Of a DNA stretch of 64,000 nt, positions 56,221 to 64,000 are shown one piece after another. The DNA comes from Acetispira formosa (nom. nud.) (GTDB lineage Bacteria > Desulfobacterota > Desulfarculia > Adiutricales > Adiutricaceae), in contig CP026657.1 of assembly GCA_023525915.1 (NCBI GenBank), positions 992,001-1,056,000 of the forward strand, written 5' to 3'. Under the pieces are notes generated by a model. It saw only the letters and a list, made by a program, of their open reading frames with translations. It was not told the origin of the DNA and searched no databases. Within the stretch, counting starts at the first letter, position 1. Every line of letters starts with the position of its first letter. A program made the position numbers and the translations under genes.

Positions 56221-57675
56221 TTATGGCAGCAAAGTCAGCCCGGCGTCCAAAGCTATTTTGAAGAAAGGAGCCGGAACAATGCCCAGAACCACCACAATCA
56301 GAGCCAGCACAGTCGCGCCGACTGAACTGAAAAGGCCGGTATCCGGGGCCTGTCCCCGGAGGGGATCGTTCACACCCTCGGTATAAGCGTGGCGCACCAG
56401 CGAGAGATAATAGTAAATGGCTATGGCGCTGTTGACGCACAGGAGAATCACCAGCCAGTTGTAGCCGTGACCCCAAGCCCCGGTCACCAGCCAGAGCTTG
56501 CCGATAAAACCGACAGTCGGCGGCAGGCCCACCAGCGAAATGGCGGCGGCGGCCAGGCTCATGGCCAGCCAGGGTGAACGTTTGGAAAGGCCGTTGAGGT
56601 CGCGATAGGTCAGGTTGCGGCCGTCCGGGGCCATGCGGCTGATAACCCAGAAACACAACAGGTTCATGGCCACATATGCCAGGGCGTAAAAGGAGGCGGC
56701 GGCCAGACCGTAAGGCGTGCCGGGCACCAGCCCGACCAGGATGTAACCGGCGTGGGCCACCGATGAAAAACCCAGCATGCGCTTGAGATCTTTCTGAACC
56801 AGGGCGCAGAGGTTGCCAAAAGTCATGGAAATGGCGGCCAGAACGGCAATCATATTGGCCAGGTCGCCGCCGGGCACGATCAGGACTCCCAGGCGCACCA
56901 GCACCACAATGGCCCCCAGTTTGGGGAGAGTAGCCACATAGGCGGCCGTTTCATTGCTGGCCCCCTGATAAACGTCCGGGCACCAGAAATGGAAGGGGAA
57001 GAGAGCCAGTTTGTAGAACATGCCGGCCAGGAAGAGCGACAGGCCCACCGTGGCCAGGGGATTGCTGGCAAAAGCCCAGTCCTTGGTCACCAGTTCGGAA
57101 ATATAAGTGGTGTGCTGACTGGCGATGACCCAGGAGAGGCCGTAAAGGGCCAGGGCCGTGGCGGCCGCGCCAAATAGAATGTATTTAATGCCCGCCTCGG
57201 CCGCGCCTTTGGATTTGGCCCGGAGCGGTATGAGGATGTAGAGGCTGTAGGAAGCCAGTTCCATGGCCAGATAAATGGTCACCAACTCGGCGGCCGAAGC
57301 CATCAGCATCAGGCCCCAGGCGGAAAAGCTCAGGAACAGGAAGTAATCCAGCCGCTGCCCTTCCTCCAGGGTGGTCTGTTTTCTGGCGTTGATCACGGCC
57401 ACACAGAAACCAGCGGCCACCAGCAGCTTGAAGAACTGCGACAGGGTGTCGACCTTGTAGCTGCCCCAGAACATGGTGCTGTCGGCTGTTAGGCTCACAG
57501 CGGAGACGGCCACAATGGCCAGGGTCAGGATAGGCAGAAGATTCAAAATGCCATTGGAGGCCTTGGGGTTTTTATTAGCCCCGAAGATAATGGCGGCAAA
57601 GAGGAACAGCACCAGGATGAACAGCGACAGTTCCGGCAGAAACGAACAGATATCGAAATTCAGTTCCTGGGTCAT
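56221..57675 (-). CDS. nuoN: NADH-quinone oxidoreductase subunit N
   Basis: 484-residue antiporter-like membrane subunit with about 14 helices. Key residues: AMELASYSLYIL (the TM5 glutamate), KLALFPFHFWCPDVYQGA (TM7-8 lysine and proton path), and QKDLKRMLGFSSVAHAG. Proton translocation unit at the membrane arm. Overlaps nuoM by 4 bases. Confidence 0.95.
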   Translation of the reverse strand: MTQELNFDICSFLPELSLFILVLFLFAAIIFGANKNPKASNGILNLLPILTLAIVAVSAVSLTADSTMFWGSYKVDTLSQFFKLLVAAGFCVAVINARKQTTLEEGQRLDYFLFLSFSAWGLMLMASAAELVTIYLAMELASYSLYILIPLRAKSKGAAEAGIKYILFGAAATALALYGLSWVIASQHTTYISELVTKDWAFASNPLATVGLSLFLAGMFYKLALFPFHFWCPDVYQGASNETAAYVATLPKLGAIVVLVRLGVLIVPGGDLANMIAVLAAISMTFGNLCALVQKDLKRMLGFSSVAHAGYILVGLVPGTPYGLAAASFYALAYVAMNLLCFWVISRMAPDGRNLTYRDLNGLSKRSPWLAMSLAAAAISLVGLPPTVGFIGKLWLVTGAWGHGYNWLVILLCVNSAIAIYYYLSLVRHAYTEGVNDPLRGQAPDTGLFSSVGATVLALIVVVLGIVPAPFFKIALDAGLTLLP

Positions 57676-59249
57676 AGCGTAGACTCCTGTGAGACGGAGG
57701 TGGCAACTGATTCAGACAGATTGGTGATAATCATTTCCGGGGTCAGCGTTTCACCCTTGCGTTCGTGAAAGGACTCCACGGCCGCGTTGATGGAGGGGTC
57801 GATGGTTGACAGAAGCCCGCCGGGGGCCAGGCCCAGATAAAAGACCATAACAGCCGGAAGAATCAGATAGGACCATTCGCGGGCGTTGAGATCGGGCCAG
57901 AATTTGCCCTTGGCCGAGCTGGGTTTGCCCCAGGCCAGTTTTAGGGAAACTTTGAGCATGTAGGCCGCGGCCAGCATCGCGCCGGGAGCGGTGATCAGGC
58001 CGTAGAGAGGCACCTGGCAGCCGCCGATGGTCACGGTTTCATTAAAGGCGGCGGCAATGACCAGGAACTCGCCCACAAAGCCGTTGGTGCCGGGGAAACC
58101 GAAGGAAGCCAGAGCGAAGAGGCCCCAGAAGAACATGAACGCGGGCAGATATTTGCCTAAGCCCATGTTTGAGGTTATTTCGCGGCTGTGGCTGCGTTCG
58201 TAAATGGTGCCGATGAGCATAAACATGGCCCCGGTGATGATGCCGTGATTAAGCATCTGAACGATAGCCCCTTCAATGCCGCGCACGCTGAAGAGAAAAA
58301 TGCCCAGGGTAACGAAGCCCATGTGAGCCACTGAAGAATAGGCCACCAGCTTTTTGATGTCGTGCTGGCCCAGGGCAATGGCCCCGCCGTAGATAATGGC
58401 CGCCAGGGAAAGGGCGATCATCATGGGCGCGAAGAAATCGCTGGCCGCCGGGGTGATCGGCAGGCTGAAGCGCAGGAAGCCGTAGGTGCCCATCTTCAGG
58501 AGGACGGCCGCCAGAATGACGCTGCCGGCCGAAGGGGCCTGAACGTGGGCGGCCGGAAGCCAGGTGTGGAACGGAAACATGGGCACTTTAATGGCAAAGG
58601 CGATGCCCATGCCCAGGAAGACCCAGAACTGGAAGTTGAAATCAAAGGTCATGGCCGACAGTTCGGGGATGGAGAAGGTGCCGCCTTCGATTCTGAGAGC
58701 CGCAATGGCCGCCAAGAGAAGGGTACTCCCGGCCAGGGTATAGATGAAGAATTTGATGGAGGCGTAGCGCCGGTCGTCCCCGCCCCAGATGGCGATTAAC
58801 AGATACATCGGGATGAGGAGCGCTTCCCAGAAAACGTAGAAGAGCACCAGGTCAAGCGCGCTGAACACGCCCACACAGGCCGTGGTCATCAAGAGCAGAC
58901 AGACGTGGAATTCCTTGATGCGCTCTTTGATGTAGGTCCAGGAGCACAGGACGCACAGCGGCAAAGTGAAGATCGAAAGCCAGATCATCATGATGCTGAT
59001 GCCGTCAACCGCCATGTGATACTGAAGCCCCCAATCGGCCACCCAGGTGTGAAGTTCGGTGAACTGATAGCCCGCGATTTTCTGAAAACCCAACAGGGGC
59101 CAGGCCAGAACCACTTCCACCAGCGAAGCTCCAAGGGTCGCGCGGCGCACGTTTTCCTCGCCCTTGACAAAGGCCAGAAGGAAAGCCGCGACCACCGGCC
59201 AGAAGGTCAGGACACTCAACACCGGGTAAGATAAAGTTTCAGAAGGCAT
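57672..59249 (-). CDS. nuoM: NADH-quinone oxidoreductase subunit M
   Basis: 525 residues from ATG 59249 (MPSETLSYPVL); the frame is open to 59300. Antiporter-like subunit with FYVFWEALLIPMYLLI (TM5 Glu), KVPMFPFHTWLPAAHVQAP (TM7 Lys), QHDIKKLVAYSSVAHMGF and a normal C-terminus. An unusually short gap of 117 bases lies between it and the L-type gene. Confidence 0.95.
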   Translation of the reverse strand: MPSETLSYPVLSVLTFWPVVAAFLLAFVKGEENVRRATLGASLVEVVLAWPLLGFQKIAGYQFTELHTWVADWGLQYHMAVDGISIMMIWLSIFTLPLCVLCSWTYIKERIKEFHVCLLLMTTACVGVFSALDLVLFYVFWEALLIPMYLLIAIWGGDDRRYASIKFFIYTLAGSTLLLAAIAALRIEGGTFSIPELSAMTFDFNFQFWVFLGMGIAFAIKVPMFPFHTWLPAAHVQAPSAGSVILAAVLLKMGTYGFLRFSLPITPAASDFFAPMMIALSLAAIIYGGAIALGQHDIKKLVAYSSVAHMGFVTLGIFLFSVRGIEGAIVQMLNHGIITGAMFMLIGTIYERSHSREITSNMGLGKYLPAFMFFWGLFALASFGFPGTNGFVGEFLVIAAAFNETVTIGGCQVPLYGLITAPGAMLAAAYMLKVSLKLAWGKPSSAKGKFWPDLNAREWSYLILPAVMVFYLGLAPGGLLSTIDPSINAAVESFHERKGETLTPEMIITNLSESVATSVSQESTL

Positions 59250-59365
59250 TAGCAAATCCCACTTGGCGGCTGGCAGCGCCGCCGGCTGGTCCGCACCCAC
59301 TCTGAGGCCAAAGGATGGCCAAAGAGGGGCCGGTGCGGTTTATCTAACATTCATTCAAAAATCAC

Positions 59366-61171
59366 TTAATTGCAATACCAGACCAGGGCCAGAATGATCA
59401 GCATGGTGGTCACGGCCAGGCCAATGTACTGCTGGAGCCGCCCGTTCTGGGCAATGGCCCCGATACGGCCCACCCCGCGCACGCCGTAGGCGGCGTTATC
59501 GACCACGCCGTCGATAACGCGTCGGTCGAAAAAGACGGTCAGGAAAGCGAAGCCCTTGAGGCCGCGCAGACCCACGGTGTTATAGACATTGCTCCAGATG
59601 CTGTCGATAAAGGCAATGGGCGCGCAGACGAAAGCCAGAACAGTGCGGCCGATCAGCCTGTAGAACCAATCGAAATCCAGGTTCAAATACTTGTGCGGAG
59701 TAATGACGCCCTTCATGCAGTAGAAAGCCAGCCCGGCGAAGCCCAGAAGCATGGAGGACTGGAGAACGCTCCAGGCCGTCCAGGGATGGAATTCGCTGTG
59801 ATAGGTGGCGCTCATGGGGTTGGGGAGGTAGCGATAGAGGATATCGGGATACACGCCCTGAACCACGCACAGAACCGCCAGAATGGCCATGCCCACATAC
59901 ATGTTGACCGGAATGGGCTTTATTTCGCGCTGCATGTCGAGAGGCTTGCCGCCCCAGAAAGCGAAATAAGGCAGTTTCAAGCCGACTGAGATAAAAGTGC
60001 CCACGGCCGCGATTTCCAGGCCCAAGGCCACTAAAGTGCGATGGGCCTCGGCCGCGCCCGCGATCGTCATGGTTTTGGAAATGAAGCCGTTGAAGATGGG
60101 CATGCCGGAGATCGACAGGGCCGCCACCATGTAAAGCAGCATCACATAGGGGAGCCGCCCGGCCAGTCCGCCCAGTTCATCGAGCTTGGCCGTGCCCACG
60201 CTGTAGAGAATCACGCCGGTGGACATGAAGAGCAAGCCCTTGTAAAGGATGTGGGCGTAGGCGTGGGCAGCCGCGCCGTTGATGGTCATGGCCGTGCCGA
60301 CGCCGATGCCGGCCACCATGTAGCCCACCTGCGAAACGATATGATAAGAAAGAATGCGCCGGGCATTGTTTTCCATCGAAGCGTACAAAACACCGTAGAT
60401 GGCCATGACCGTACCGGCCACGGCCAGCACTTCCCAGCCGGGAAAGCCGCGCATCAGCACATAGACGGCCGTTTTAGTGGTGTAGGCGCACATGAAGACC
60501 GAGCCGGTGACCGTGCCTCTGGGGTAGGCGTCCGGCAGCCAGGCGTGGAGCGGCACCACGGCCGCGTTGACGCAGAAGCCCAGAAGAATCAGCCAGTCAT
60601 AGAACTGCGCACCAGCGGGCGAAATGGCCTCGAAAGCGAAAGAGCCGGTGTATCTGTAGCGAATGACCAGACCGGCCAGGAGGAACAGGCCGCCCAGCAC
60701 ATGGTAAAGGAAATAACGGTAACCGGCCAGCACTGATTCGCGGGTGCGGTTCAGCATGACCAGGAAAGTCGAGCCGATGGCCATCAGTTCCCAGAAGACG
60801 AACAGGGTCAGGTAATCCCCGGCCAGAACGCAGCCCATGCCGCCGGCCACATAGAGCATGGCCGAGACTTGCTGGGCTTTGTCGTCCACATGGAAAGCGA
60901 AGATGATGCCCGCCAGGCTCATAATGGCGAAAACCTGGATGAAAATGCCGCTCATGGCGTCCAGACGGCCGAGATGGAGAGTCTGGCCAAGCCACTGGAC
61001 AGTGCAGTAATCGCCGGGGACGTTATTGAAAGCCGCGAAAACAGCCACCACCGGCGGAATGAGCATGACCCATTTCCAGATATTGCCCGCGCTTTTCGGT
61101 ATCAGCGGAATGATAATAGCCGCGACAATGAAAGCGATTGAAGGGTGGATGAACATCTCAGAGGTCGCCAT
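59366..61171 (-). CDS. NuoL-like antiporter subunit of complex I
   Basis: 601 residues. The proton-path residues are present (FVFWELMAIGSTFLVML, AVVPLHAWLPDAYPRGTVTG, ARRILSYHIVSQVGYM). The C-terminus (FFDRRVIDGVVDNAAYGV ... NGRLQQYIGLAVTTMLI) looks like the end of NuoL, including its final helix, but the protein is shorter than most NuoL and its core is closer to MrpD/HyfB-type proteins. It lies between a small membrane protein and nuoM and overlaps the former by 14 bases. Confidence 0.85.
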   Translation of the reverse strand: MATSEMFIHPSIAFIVAAIIIPLIPKSAGNIWKWVMLIPPVVAVFAAFNNVPGDYCTVQWLGQTLHLGRLDAMSGIFIQVFAIMSLAGIIFAFHVDDKAQQVSAMLYVAGGMGCVLAGDYLTLFVFWELMAIGSTFLVMLNRTRESVLAGYRYFLYHVLGGLFLLAGLVIRYRYTGSFAFEAISPAGAQFYDWLILLGFCVNAAVVPLHAWLPDAYPRGTVTGSVFMCAYTTKTAVYVLMRGFPGWEVLAVAGTVMAIYGVLYASMENNARRILSYHIVSQVGYMVAGIGVGTAMTINGAAAHAYAHILYKGLLFMSTGVILYSVGTAKLDELGGLAGRLPYVMLLYMVAALSISGMPIFNGFISKTMTIAGAAEAHRTLVALGLEIAAVGTFISVGLKLPYFAFWGGKPLDMQREIKPIPVNMYVGMAILAVLCVVQGVYPDILYRYLPNPMSATYHSEFHPWTAWSVLQSSMLLGFAGLAFYCMKGVITPHKYLNLDFDWFYRLIGRTVLAFVCAPIAFIDSIWSNVYNTVGLRGLKGFAFLTVFFDRRVIDGVVDNAAYGVRGVGRIGAIAQNGRLQQYIGLAVTTMLIILALVWYCN

Positions 61172-61511
61172 AATAGTCCTCCGGCCGCTTGATGAGGGGC
61201 TGCACTATTTTTTTCACGAAAAAGACCATAACCACGCCCACGAAAAAACCGAAAGCCGGCCAGAAACCGGGAGCCCGGTCCACTCCGAAGTGAGGGTGAA
61301 GGTTGGGAATGAAAATATTCAGAACCACCATCAGACCCATGATGATGAACATCACCTTGCGCCACATGGCCATCCTTTCCGGGGTGCGGTTGGCTTCCAG
61401 CCAACAGCCCAGGGCATTGAGGCCCTCAGGGCAGACAAAGGGTTCAGGCTTCTTTTCAGGGGCCGCGTTTTCAGGGGCGGCGCTGGTCGCGTTCACATTT
61501 TGATCGGACAT
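61158..61511 (-). CDS. Small membrane protein between two antiporter-like subunits
   Basis: 117 residues with a disordered Ala/Pro-rich N-terminus, a CPEGLNALGCWLE motif, and two membrane helices (about 53-70 and 82-102). I do not recognise the family. Its position, overlapping the L-like gene and 5 bases from the MrpD-like gene, suggests an accessory subunit of this complex I variant, perhaps joining the extra antiporter unit. Confidence 0.75.
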   Translation of the reverse strand: MSDQNVNATSAAPENAAPEKKPEPFVCPEGLNALGCWLEANRTPERMAMWRKVMFIIMGLMVVLNIFIPNLHPHFGVDRAPGFWPAFGFFVGVVMVFFVKKIVQPLIKRPEDYYGDL

Positions 61512-61515
61512 CTCA

Positions 61516-63042
61516 TCACCTCATGAAAGCCTGAATAAAATTCTGGAAAATCTGTGGATAGATGCCCAGGAGCAGGGAAACCAGGCTGGTGAAGACCAGA
61601 GGCACCACCATGCACATGGGGGCTTCCTTATACTGCTCGATATTGGCTTCCGGGTCGGGTTTCAGGAAGAAAGCCCGGTAGAAGATGGGCACGAAGTAAC
61701 CCGCGTTCAGGATGGTGGAGCACAACAGGGCGGTAACCAGAATCAACTGACCCGTGGTCATGGCGCCGCCCAGCAGATACCATTTGGAGACGAACCCGGC
61801 CACCGGCGGCATGCCGATCATGGTCAGGGAGGCCAGGCCGAAAGCCCCGAAAGTCCAGGGCATGCGTCGGCCCAGGCCGTTCATTTTGCTGATGGCTTTC
61901 AGGTGAGTGGCCACATAAATCGCGCCCGCGCCGAAGAACAGGGTTATTTTGCCAAAAGCGTGGTTGCCGATGTGGAGGAGCCCGCCCTGGACGGCCGAAG
62001 TATTAGGATCTGATCCGTTATAGGTCAGGCCGATCATGGCCACGCCGATAACCACATAGGAAAGCTGGCTGACCGTTGAATAGGCCAGCCGGGCCTTGAT
62101 ATCGTCTTTGGTCAGGGCGATGAGCGAGGCTACCACGATGGTGAAAGCGGCCACATAGGCGGTCGGGAGGCTCAGGCCGAAGTCATGCATGGCTGAGGAA
62201 CCGAAGCCGGAGAGGATAACCCGGCTGACGGAAAACACGCCAGCCTTGACCACGGCCACCGCGTGAAGCAAAGCCGAGACCGGGGTGGGCGCGACCATGG
62301 CCGAAGGAAGCCAGTTGTGGAACGGCATCAGGGCCGCTTTAGCCAGACCGGCGATGAAGAGCACATAAGTGAGCTGAATCAGCCAGGGGTTGGCGGCGGC
62401 AATGGCGGTCTTGTAGCTGCCGTCGGCGTTGCGGAAAATGCCGTGCACCATGTCGGTCAGGTTGAAATCGAGATTGCCCACAAGCACATAGGTCAGAGCC
62501 ATGGCCGGGAGGAGGAACAGTTTCGAGGTACCCATAAGGTAGACCATGTATTTTTTGGCCCCGGTGAAAGCCTCTTCGTCCTCATGGTGGGCGACCAGCG
62601 GATAAGTGAAGATCGAAATAATCTCATAGAACAGATAGAGGGTGAAGACGTTGGCGCTCATGGCCACGCCCACGGCCCCGAAAATAGCCACGGCGAAACA
62701 GAAGTAATAACGGGTCTGGGCGTGTTCCTGAAGGGTCCGCATGTAGCCGATGTTATAGCTGGTGGCAAAGCCCCACAGGAAAGGGGCGATGAGGGCGAAG
62801 ATTATGCCTAAACCGTCCAGGCAGAAGCTGACGGTTATGCCCGGCAGAATGGTGAAGAGGTCAACCTGATGGACCACGCCGCTCAGAACATCGGGGATGA
62901 AGCAGGCCACACCCAGAAAGGCCAGAGCGGCGGCGGCGAAGGATACACCTTCACGCACATTCTGATTCTTCCCGGTCAGGAGAATGGCGAACGGGGCGAT
63001 GAAGGTGACGATCAGCGGCAGTAATAGTAAATAGCTGTTCAT
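61516..63042 (-). CDS. MrpD/NuoL-like extra antiporter subunit of complex I
   Basis: 508 residues, about 14 helices. Proton-path residues: FYEIISIFTYPLVAH (TM5 Glu), KAALMPFHNWLPSAMVAPTP (TM7 Lys), KDDIKARLAYSTVSQLSYV. It lacks the NuoL lateral-helix C-terminus and ends like MrpD. It overlaps nuoK by 4 bases, the place normally held by nuoL. With the L-like, M and N proteins the operon therefore encodes four antiporter-like subunits. Confidence 0.85.
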   Translation of the reverse strand: MNSYLLLLPLIVTFIAPFAILLTGKNQNVREGVSFAAAALAFLGVACFIPDVLSGVVHQVDLFTILPGITVSFCLDGLGIIFALIAPFLWGFATSYNIGYMRTLQEHAQTRYYFCFAVAIFGAVGVAMSANVFTLYLFYEIISIFTYPLVAHHEDEEAFTGAKKYMVYLMGTSKLFLLPAMALTYVLVGNLDFNLTDMVHGIFRNADGSYKTAIAAANPWLIQLTYVLFIAGLAKAALMPFHNWLPSAMVAPTPVSALLHAVAVVKAGVFSVSRVILSGFGSSAMHDFGLSLPTAYVAAFTIVVASLIALTKDDIKARLAYSTVSQLSYVVIGVAMIGLTYNGSDPNTSAVQGGLLHIGNHAFGKITLFFGAGAIYVATHLKAISKMNGLGRRMPWTFGAFGLASLTMIGMPPVAGFVSKWYLLGGAMTTGQLILVTALLCSTILNAGYFVPIFYRAFFLKPDPEANIEQYKEAPMCMVVPLVFTSLVSLLLGIYPQIFQNFIQAFMR

Positions 63043-63356
63043 AGCTTCGCATCCTTCAGGGTGGTCAGGGCGCTGGTGGTGACGGTGTCGAAGCGGCGGT
63101 AGACCACCACCATCATGGCCAGAACCAGGGTGGCTTCAGCCGCGGCCAGGCCCATGATGAAAATGGTGGCCAGTTGCCCGATGGCGTCGGAGGCCGGGGT
63201 CAGTTTGGCCGCGGCCACCACCGAGAGGCCCGCGCCGTTGAGGAGCATTTCCACCGAGATCAGCATGCCCACCAGCGTCCGGCGGGAGATAAGGCCCACC
63301 AGCCCGATGGCCAAGAGTAACAGGGCCGCCAGCATGTATAAGGTTAAAGCGCTCAT
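63039..63356 (-). CDS. nuoK: NADH-quinone oxidoreductase subunit K
   Basis: 105 residues, three helices. Conserved membrane glutamates in ISVEMLLNGAGL and AAAEATLVLAM, both part of the central proton path. Overlaps both neighbours by 4 bases. Confidence 0.96.
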   Translation of the reverse strand: MSALTLYMLAALLLLAIGLVGLISRRTLVGMLISVEMLLNGAGLSVVAAAKLTPASDAIGQLATIFIMGLAAAEATLVLAMMVVVYRRFDTVTTSALTTLKDAKL

Positions 63357-63961
63357 TTTTTAAACCTCTTATCCCAGGCCAGCAAAACGCCGCCGGCCAT
63401 GGCCACCAAAAGGACCACGGAGATCATTTCAAAGGGCACCACATAATATTCGATCAATCCCTGACCCAACTCGGCCAGCGGAGTCTCCACCGGCGTTTCA
63501 GTCTGGGCCAGCTTTCCGGCGTTCATCACAATGATGGGGCCGAACAGCACCAGCGGCGCGGCGGCAGAGATGAGGGCGGTCAGAGCCTGTAGGGGGCCGG
63601 GGAAGTTGACTTCCTCGCCGCTGGAGGTATTTTTAATCAGCATAATGGCAAAGAAGATCAATACCGATATGGCCCCGATGTAAATCAGAAGCTGCATGAA
63701 AGCCATGAAGGGAGAGGCCATTAAAAGGTACATGGCGGCCACGCCCATGAAGGTGACCACCAGACCGAACATGGCCCGGACCAGATTCCTGGCCAGGACA
63801 GCCCACAAGCCGCCGCCGAGAATCAATAGAACATACAGGCCGTAGGCCACATAGGCCATGATGTCGTGAGCCAACTGGGGCAGCATCATTTCAGACAATG
63901 CTTCCACCCCGGTGGCGCTCGCGTTCATCAAAGCGGCGGAGGAGGCGATCAGGTCGATCAT
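63353..63961 (-). CDS. nuoJ: NADH-quinone oxidoreductase subunit J
   Basis: 202 residues with five helices; the conserved LLIYIGAISVLIFFAIML helix with its Tyr is clear. The N-terminus is about 30 residues longer than usual (an Ala/Ser-rich stretch before AHDIMAYVAYGL), so a later start could be the real one, but the GGGAGGAAC ribosome binding site supports the ATG at 63961. Confidence 0.93.
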   Translation of the reverse strand: MIDLIASSAALMNASATGVEALSEMMLPQLAHDIMAYVAYGLYVLLILGGGLWAVLARNLVRAMFGLVVTFMGVAAMYLLMASPFMAFMQLLIYIGAISVLIFFAIMLIKNTSSGEEVNFPGPLQALTALISAAAPLVLFGPIIVMNAGKLAQTETPVETPLAELGQGLIEYYVVPFEMISVVLLVAMAGGVLLAWDKRFKK

Positions 63962-63963
63962 GT

Positions 63964-64000
63964 TCAGTTCCTCCCGTTTTTGGCCAGCTTGGCCAGAAGG
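63964..64000 (-). CDS. 3' end of an upstream gene, probably nuoI
   Basis: Eleven codons (LLAKLAKNGRN) and a TGA at 63966-63964, two bases before nuoJ. The usual gene before nuoJ is nuoI; too little is visible to prove it. Confidence 0.45.
   Translation of the reverse strand, partial: LLAKLAKNGRN

Noticed and set aside
56144..56656. N-terminal extension of the SGNH hydrolase frame
   Set aside because: It runs through the nuo terminator and nuoN antisense; similarity to the family begins only after ATG 56143.

Overview
The window (64 kb, GC-rich, mostly tightly packed bacterial genes) looks like a strictly anaerobic, flagellated, diderm bacterium of the Desulfobacterota (former Deltaproteobacteria) type. 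The main pointers are a Desulfovibrio-gigas-like molybdenum aldehyde oxidoreductase with its satellite gene set, a selenium/sulfur cluster (cysteine desulfurase, SelD, YedF, DUF3343), many Fe-S/CCG-domain proteins, a sigma-54 activator, meso-diaminopimelate dehydrogenase, and a Nuo-type complex I. The assignment is inference from gene content; no rRNA or tRNA gene was seen.

Layout. 1-9.7 kb: glucose/glycogen metabolism (pgm partial, ROK glucokinase, malQ, pgi) followed by a histidine kinase/sigma-54 regulator pair. 9.7-11.1 kb: a repeat-leader-gene cassette and a 30-codon type I toxin locus. 11.2-14.3 kb: selenium/sulfur cluster. 14.4-17 kb: aroE with a hisD remnant, a GNAT enzyme, and an 0.85-kb inverted-repeat element. 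17-24.7 kb: ddh, TPR and cupin proteins, yggT/yggU, Fe-S proteins, a chemoreceptor, and the second copy of the repeat-leader-gene cassette. 24.7-32 kb: lon, clpX, clpP, a ZIP transporter, rfbD. 32-38.5 kb: glycosyltransferase, giant FliD, FliS. 39-50 kb: racemase, then mop and a six-gene putative maturation operon. 50-56.2 kb: tRNA quality control and modification (ybaK, mnmE, dtd), a second DUF3343 gene, an aspartate aminotransferase, and an SGNH hydrolase. 56.2-64 kb: the membrane arm of complex I (nuoJ, K, two L/MrpD-like subunits flanking a small membrane protein, M, N).

How they may work together. Hexose phosphates from glycogen or maltodextrin enter glycolysis through pgm/glk/malQ/pgi. 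The aldehyde oxidoreductase is the only obvious molybdo-enzyme here. The operon after it encodes a flavin/Fe-S dicluster protein, a Cys redox protein, a methyltransferase, a C-GCAxxG-C-C protein, a radical SAM protein and an AMP-ligase-like protein, all of which recur next to this enzyme in Desulfovibrio (the DVU_1553-1558 families). With the SelD/YedF/DUF3343 genes this suggests a selenium- or sulfur-dependent maturation route whose chemistry is not established.

The intergenic DNA is unusually rich in structure. At least four families of long palindromic elements recur. One family has a conserved apex containing the GTCTTTAGTCACGG motif and stems that covary between copies. One copy of that family appears split by another element. 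Two of these elements flank a duplicated gene of unknown function that carries its own promoter, attenuator-like hairpin and structured leader RNA. That duplicated cassette, the tiny type I toxin locus and the aldehyde-oxidoreductase satellite operon are the best candidates for new biology.
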